A stretch of DNA of 64,000 bases from assembly GCA_051967755.1 (NCBI GenBank), contig JBQDYD010000002.1:62001-126000 (forward strand), given 5' to 3'. Source of the DNA: UBA1672 sp051967755. Its GTDB lineage: Bacteria > Pseudomonadota > Alphaproteobacteria > Micavibrionales > Micavibrionaceae. Shown piece by piece: positions 59,648-64,000 of this stretch (positions are counted from its first letter, which is position 1; each line of letters opens with the position of its first letter). The position numbers and the translations under genes were made by a program. The notes under the pieces were generated by a model. That model saw only the letters and a list, made by a program, of their open reading frames with translations, did no database searches and was not told the DNA's origin.

Positions 59648-61042
59648 ATGCAGGACCCTGTAACAGAACACGCCCATTCTATTCCACATGTTGAGCCAAG
59701 CGTTACGGCGCTGTTTGGTCTTATTTTGGCACTTATGATTGGTGCTTTGGCGGCGGAAGAAAAATTGCATGCCAAGAAATCCGTCATTGTCGGCGTGTTT
59801 GCGGTTGTGTGTTTATTTCTTGGGTCCTTTATGGGGTTCATGCCATTCGGAAATATCGTAACGCCGGGCGGGCATGAGCTTGATATGCCTGTATATATTC
59901 CCGCCGTCGATTGGAAAGTAATTGCGATCATTGTCGGGTCTAGTGTGTTTGTTGATGTGACATCTAAATCAGGTCTGTTTACATGGATTGCGATCAGGCT
60001 GACCAAGGCCTCAAAGGGTGACCCCGTCATGCTGTTATGGTTTTACGGGTTGATGACGGTGATTTTCTCGGCTGTTTTGAATAACGTGACGGCGATGATT
60101 ATCGTCGGCTCTTTGACGGTGGTTTCGCTTGGAAAGCTTGGTAAAACGCATCAGCTTCTGGCATTTTTGCTGATTGAGGGGTTGCTTACGAATATTGGCG
60201 GCTTGCTTACGCTTATCTCATCTGTGCCGAATATTATTGTCGGCGGGACGGCGGGGATCAGCTTCGTTGATTTTTTCCTAAAGGCCGCGCCATATGTCAC
60301 GATCGCAACGATTGTAACCATTGTTATGGGCGCCAAAATTTTTGGCATAAAGCGTTTAAAAAGCGAGGAAGAAAAAGAAGAGGCGCTACAGCTTATCTCG
60401 GGCTTTAATGAAAATGACGGGATAGAGAGCAAAGGATTCTTTATATTTTCTGCTGTCACATTGATCGCGTTTATTTTGACCATTGCGACAACGTCTGTTC
60501 TGCCCGTGGTTAAGGATTTGGGGATGGGGTTTGTTGCCCTTGCCTTCGCGACGCTGATGTTACTGCGATATAAGGCAGAGGCAGATAAGTTCTATAAGGC
60601 CGTTGACTGGGATTTAATTGGGTTTTTCATGGGGCTGTTCGTTGTGATCTATGTCATGGAATATGCCCAGGTGTTAACCGCGATTGGTCATGGCGTACAA
60701 TTTATGATCGGTGAGGGGGAAACCAGTATGGGCACAGGGGTGCTATTATTGGCATCTGCTGTCTTTAGCTCAGTCACAGATAATATTCCCCTTGCGGCGA
60801 TGCTAGCGAAGATTTTGGCGTCACTGGGTACGGCGGCGGATTCGTCGCTATGGTGGTCTGTGGTCTTCGGTGCGAATTTAGGCGGAAATCTAACGCCGAT
60901 CGGCAGTGCGTCGACATTGGTGTGTGTGACCATTATGCACAAGCATAAGGTTAATCTTTCATTTGCCGGATTTGTTGTAAAAGCGATTCCGTTCGCGATC
61001 GTGCAGATTGCGTTGGCAATGATTTATGTGCTGGTGTTTTAG
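59648..61042 (+). CDS. nhaD: NhaD/ArsB-superfamily Na+/H+ antiporter
   Basis: This 464-residue polytopic protein has about 11-12 membrane segments in the ion-transporter (IT) superfamily arrangement. SAVLNNVTAMIIVGSL (about 139-154) and SSVTDNIPLAAMLAKI (about 377-392) are the paired N-V/D-N re-entrant motifs, and SVVFGANLGGNLTPIGSAST (about 403-422) is the signature seen in NhaD and related antiporters. N-terminal acidic and His residues precede the first helix. AAGG precedes the ATG. Pairing with a Usp-like gene suggests salt or pH homeostasis. ArsB- or citrate-type function cannot be fully excluded. Confidence 0.82.
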   Translation: MQDPVTEHAHSIPHVEPSVTALFGLILALMIGALAAEEKLHAKKSVIVGVFAVVCLFLGSFMGFMPFGNIVTPGGHELDMPVYIPAVDWKVIAIIVGSSVFVDVTSKSGLFTWIAIRLTKASKGDPVMLLWFYGLMTVIFSAVLNNVTAMIIVGSLTVVSLGKLGKTHQLLAFLLIEGLLTNIGGLLTLISSVPNIIVGGTAGISFVDFFLKAAPYVTIATIVTIVMGAKIFGIKRLKSEEEKEEALQLISGFNENDGIESKGFFIFSAVTLIAFILTIATTSVLPVVKDLGMGFVALAFATLMLLRYKAEADKFYKAVDWDLIGFFMGLFVVIYVMEYAQVLTAIGHGVQFMIGEGETSMGTGVLLLASAVFSSVTDNIPLAAMLAKILASLGTAADSSLWWSVVFGANLGGNLTPIGSASTLVCVTIMHKHKVNLSFAGFVVKAIPFAIVQIALAMIYVLVF

Positions 61043-61232
61043 ATCATTAAACACTGTTTCATGCCGTTTTGTATGATGACTTATCTGGCCAAAGCCTCAG
61101 TTGTACAAGAAAAAACAGCCGACGGTTAAGAGCCGATATAAAAAAGATCAGGCTATATCTAGTGGCGGAGCTGCTAAGCTTGCCCATTCCTAAATTTGTA
61201 ATCCTTTAAAAATATTGTTATCCTAAATTAAT

Positions 61233-61263
61233 ATTTGACTGGTCGGTCAAATTGAATTATAAG
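61233..61263 (+). promoter_or_regulatory. Sigma-70 promoter overlapping a TetR-type operator
   Basis: TTGACT (61235-61240) and TATAAG (61258-61263) are spaced by exactly 17 bp. ATTTGAC-TGGTCG-GTCAAAT (61233-61252) is a perfect 7-bp inverted repeat that covers the -35 box, as expected for the operator of the tetR gene starting at 61285. The rest of the gene-free interval 61043-61232 shows nothing notable. Confidence 0.72.
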
Positions 61264-61284
61264 CGGTGCAATAAGGATTATAAA

Positions 61285-61920
61285 ATGACAAAAGCAACAG
61301 TGAATACACGCGATAAGTTGATTCAAACTGCGACAGAGCTTATCTGGAGCGAGAGTTATAATGCCGTAAGCGTTGATGAGATATGCAAAAAGGCAGATGT
61401 GAAGAAGGGAAGCTTTTATCATTATTTTAAATCCAAAGCGCATTTGGCCATGGAAACGATGTCTTCTTGTATGGAAGAGACGAAGTTAAAATATGATGAT
61501 ATTTTTTCCCCGACCCGCCCGCCGATAGAACGTTTTCGCGGGATGGTTGCTTATGTTATTGGGCAGCAAAAGGAAATATCAGAGCAGTTAGGCCATGTAT
61601 GTGGTTGTCCTTTTGCAACGCTGGGCTCTGAGTTGGCCGGGCAGGATAATGAAATTGCAAAAACTGTGACAGAGATTTGTGCAAAAAAGACAGCATATTA
61701 TGAGAGCGCACTGCGTGATTTAAGGGCGCAAGGGCTTATTGGTAAGCACATAGATATAAGTGGGAAAGCAAACCAAATTTTTTCATTTATTATCGGACAG
61801 CTCATTATGGCGCGGATTAACAATGATCTCGCCTTCATGGAAAATAATTTAGAGGCCGCTTTGTTTGATTTGATTGGCGTAGATGTATCGCTGTTGGATC
61901 AAGAAAAGTTGACCGGTTAG
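61285..61920 (+). CDS. TetR-family repressor of the RND operon
   Basis: This 211-residue regulator has an N-terminal HTH (about 12-55): TRDKLIQTATELIWSESYNAVSVDEICKKADVKKGSFYHYFKSK, the most conserved part of the family, and a C-terminal ligand domain with a cluster of Cys (HVCGCPFATLG). TTG 61252 in frame upstream is inside the operator, so ATG 61285 with AAGGA is preferred. It is transcribed with the adaptor and RND pump genes and probably represses its own promoter (61233-61263), released by a pump substrate. Confidence 0.92.
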   Translation: MTKATVNTRDKLIQTATELIWSESYNAVSVDEICKKADVKKGSFYHYFKSKAHLAMETMSSCMEETKLKYDDIFSPTRPPIERFRGMVAYVIGQQKEISEQLGHVCGCPFATLGSELAGQDNEIAKTVTEICAKKTAYYESALRDLRAQGLIGKHIDISGKANQIFSFIIGQLIMARINNDLAFMENNLEAALFDLIGVDVSLLDQEKLTG

Positions 61921-61943
61921 TTTAAGGTTAGGAAGTAGATATT

Positions 61944-63110
61944 ATGACAGCCAAAAAGACAAAATATACAATCGCCGCTCTTGCCATATTGGCAGTTGGC
62001 TTAGGAACAACGTTCATGTTCACAGGGGCAGGCCATACGGAGGCCTCGGAAGAGGGAGCGAAGTCAGCGCCGCAAGCAATGCCGGTCGAGGTGGTGGAAG
62101 TCACCCCTGAGAAAATGCGGATTTGGAAAAGCTTTTCAGGGCATGTTGTCGCTGTGGATCAGGCAGAAATACGCCCACAGGTGAGTGGGCGCATTACCGA
62201 AGTGCGCTTTGAAGACGGGCAGCATGTGAAAAAAGGCGATGTGTTAATCGTGATTGATCCGCGCCCATATGAGGCCAGCCTTAATCAGGCAAAGGCCGCT
62301 TTCGAAGCAGCAGAAACACAAGCAGCCTTGGCGGAAAAAGAATATCAGCGCGCGAAAAAATTGATTAGCTCTGATGCGATCTCACAAAGCACATTGGATG
62401 CGCGTGAGAATAACCGTAAATCGACAATCGCGGATGTGCAGGGCGCAAAGGCCGCGTTAGAACGTGCGGAAATTGATCTCGATTATGCATTCGTGAAAGC
62501 GCCTATTTCCGGGAAAATCAGCCGCGCAGAAGTCACCGAGGGTAACCTTGTTCAGGCGGGGCCCGGTGCGCCGCTTCTGACATCCGTGGTTTCTGATGAG
62601 AAGGTGTATGTTGATTTTGAAGTCGATGAGCGCACTTATATTAACTCTGTTCAGGCGCAGCCGAAAGCATCGGATAAGAAAATCCCCGTGCGCATAGAGC
62701 TATTGGGTAATGCAAGACAATATGAAGGCGTAATCCATAGCTTTGATAACCGCATTGACCGTGCATCAGGTACAATTCGAGCCCGCGCAATTTTTGATAA
62801 CGAAGATGGCTTATTGCTTCCCGGTATGTCGGTTAGCGTCAATATGGGCGGATCAGATGAAGAACGTATTTTATTGACAGAGCGTGCAATCGGAACTGAT
62901 CAGGACCGTAAGTTCGTATTTACCGTGAACGGGGATAAGGTCGCCAAATATCGCGAAGTTAAAATCGGTGAGAGTATCAAAGGCCGCCGCGTGATCCTTT
63001 CAGGCTTGGAGACGGGTGAGAAGGTTATTTCCGAAGGGTTGGCGTTGATCCGCCCGGGTATGCCTGTCACACCGAAAATGCCGCAGTCCTCTGAGGGCGC
63101 TACACAATAA
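61944..63110 (+). CDS. RND efflux periplasmic adaptor (MFP)
   Basis: This 388-residue membrane-fusion protein links the inner-membrane RND pump to an outer-membrane channel. An N-terminal membrane anchor (about 8-30) is followed by the lipoyl half-motif FSGHVVAVDQAEIRPQVSGRI (about 65-85), a coiled-coil hairpin (about 115-170), the second lipoyl half FVKAPISGKISRA, and beta-barrel and membrane-proximal domains (ending near 380). It starts 24 bp after tetR and 43 bp before the pump gene. Confidence 0.93.
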   Translation: MTAKKTKYTIAALAILAVGLGTTFMFTGAGHTEASEEGAKSAPQAMPVEVVEVTPEKMRIWKSFSGHVVAVDQAEIRPQVSGRITEVRFEDGQHVKKGDVLIVIDPRPYEASLNQAKAAFEAAETQAALAEKEYQRAKKLISSDAISQSTLDARENNRKSTIADVQGAKAALERAEIDLDYAFVKAPISGKISRAEVTEGNLVQAGPGAPLLTSVVSDEKVYVDFEVDERTYINSVQAQPKASDKKIPVRIELLGNARQYEGVIHSFDNRIDRASGTIRARAIFDNEDGLLLPGMSVSVNMGGSDEERILLTERAIGTDQDRKFVFTVNGDKVAKYREVKIGESIKGRRVILSGLETGEKVISEGLALIRPGMPVTPKMPQSSEGATQ

Positions 63111-63152
63111 TTAAACCGCTACAGACAGCGTTAGCGAAGGAAGAATAAATCC

Positions 63153-64000
63153 ATGAATTTATCCAGTCATTTTATTGATCGCCCGATTTTTGCAGGCGTT
63201 ATCTCTTTTGTCATCTTTATGTTGGGCGCGATTGCGATGTTCCAACTGCCGATTTCTGAATATCCGGAAGTCTCTCCCCCCTCTGTTCAGATTTCGGCAA
63301 GCTTTCCCGGTGCGAACCCTGCGGTTATCGCCGAAACGGTTGCAACCCCGCTGGAGGAGCAAATCAGTGGTGTTGAGAACCTGCTATATATGAACTCTCT
63401 GGCAACGGCAGATGGTCAGCTTTCTTTGACCGTAACCTTTGCAATCGGAACCGATGTTGATTTAGCACAGCAACTTGTGCAAAACCGCGTATCTCAGGCA
63501 TTACCCAGATTGCCTGAGGTAACGCGGAACCTTGGTGTGACGGTTGTTAAAAGCTCGCCTGACTTGACGATGGTGGTGCACTTAACTTCCCCGAATGAGC
63601 GCTATGACATGCTGTATTTGCGTAACTACGGGACGCTGAATATTAAAGATCAGCTTGCCAAGATTAATGGCGTGGGGCAGGTGCGTTTATTCGGATCGGG
63701 TGATTACGCAATGCGCTTATGGCTCAATCCTGACCGTATCGCAGAACGCGGTATGAGCGCCGATGAGGTTGTTGCGGCTGTGCGCAGGCAAAACATTCAG
63801 GTTGCGGCAGGTGTGATTGGTGGCCCGCCATATGATGACACCACGGAATTGCAGTTGCCTGTGAATGTGCAAGGACGCTTGACCAGCCCTGAAGAGTTTG
63901 AAGAAATTATCATTAAGCGCGATGAAAACGGCGTGGTCACACGTCTGAAGGATGTGGCGCGCGCAGAGCTTGATGCGCAGAGCTATTCCCTTCGCTCTAT
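63153..64000 (+). CDS. RND multidrug efflux pump (AcrB-like), 3' end outside window
   Basis: The first 282 residues of an inner-membrane proton-driven pump are present; the frame is still open at the window edge (full size is usually 1030-1060). It starts MNLSSHFIDRPIFAGVISFVIFMLGAIAM, the first membrane helix, then QLPISEYPEVSPPSVQISASFPGANPAVIAETVATPLEEQI, which is the AcrB/MexB family signature. GAAGG lies upstream of the ATG. It is the third gene of the tetR-MFP-RND operon. An outer-membrane channel gene may follow outside the window. Confidence 0.95.
   Translation, partial: MNLSSHFIDRPIFAGVISFVIFMLGAIAMFQLPISEYPEVSPPSVQISASFPGANPAVIAETVATPLEEQISGVENLLYMNSLATADGQLSLTVTFAIGTDVDLAQQLVQNRVSQALPRLPEVTRNLGVTVVKSSPDLTMVVHLTSPNERYDMLYLRNYGTLNIKDQLAKINGVGQVRLFGSGDYAMRLWLNPDRIAERGMSADEVVAAVRRQNIQVAAGVIGGPPYDDTTELQLPVNVQGRLTSPEEFEEIIIKRDENGVVTRLKDVARAELDAQSYSLRS

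Noticed and set aside
1..64000. CRISPR array
   Set aside because: No regularly spaced short direct repeats were seen; the only large direct repeats are the 396-bp units and the RTX blocks.

Overview
The window comes from an alphaproteobacterium of moderate to low GC. The main indicators are a GcrA-type cell-cycle regulator, the block rpoZ-RSH ... acpS-lepB-rnc-era, a family-5 uracil-DNA glycosylase, a double cold-shock-domain protein and a DUF1223 protein. An orphan DotI/IcmL-like protein and large prepilin-like surface proteins would fit a host-associated or predatory lineage, but the genus cannot be named from the sequence alone.

Region 1 (1-8.3 kb) is one end of an integrative, probably conjugative, element. 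It holds a coupling protein (5' end outside the window), a DarT1-like DNA ADP-ribosyltransferase with its NADAR-like antitoxin, a cluster of three tiny overlapping basic genes, an unrecognised HTH / beta-propeller-like gene pair, a highly structured intergenic RNA region, an excisionase-like HTH gene and a tyrosine integrase. The integrase lies 60 bp from the 3' end of tRNA-Gly(GCC), the presumed attachment site.

Region 2 (8.3-22.2 kb) is core chromosome: prolyl-tRNA editing, a CnoX-like thioredoxin, a Trm112-like protein, leuA preceded by a Leu-rich leader peptide, UDG, rpoZ, a bifunctional RSH (ppGpp) enzyme, apt, acpS-lepB-rnc-era and gcrA.

Region 3 (22.2-28 kb) has three tandem, partly overlapping, very large prepilin-like proteins that may be pilus-tip adhesins, then a double cold-shock protein.

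Region 4 (28.2-49.4 kb) is housekeeping: fadD, pheT and pheS (separated by other genes), rplT-rpmI, polA, an RsuA-type pseudouridine synthase, RlmB and tRNA-Trp. Accessory genes are interspersed: the DotI/IcmL homologue, a large acidic repeat protein, two GNATs and an alpha/beta-hydrolase whose nucleophile Ser is a Gly. Two intergenic stretches here look like structured RNAs.

Region 5 (49.4-58.7 kb) follows tRNA-Trp and is surface-oriented: a polysaccharide flippase, an acyltransferase, a glycosyltransferase, a 1057-residue RTX protein, a TerB-like protein, a symporter remnant and a tandem-repeat protein interrupted by an in-frame stop inside a locally scrambled patch. Region 6 (58.8-64 kb) holds a Usp-like protein with a NhaD/ArsB-type antiporter, and a tetR-MFP-RND efflux operon whose promoter overlaps a TetR-type operator. 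The RND gene runs off the window.
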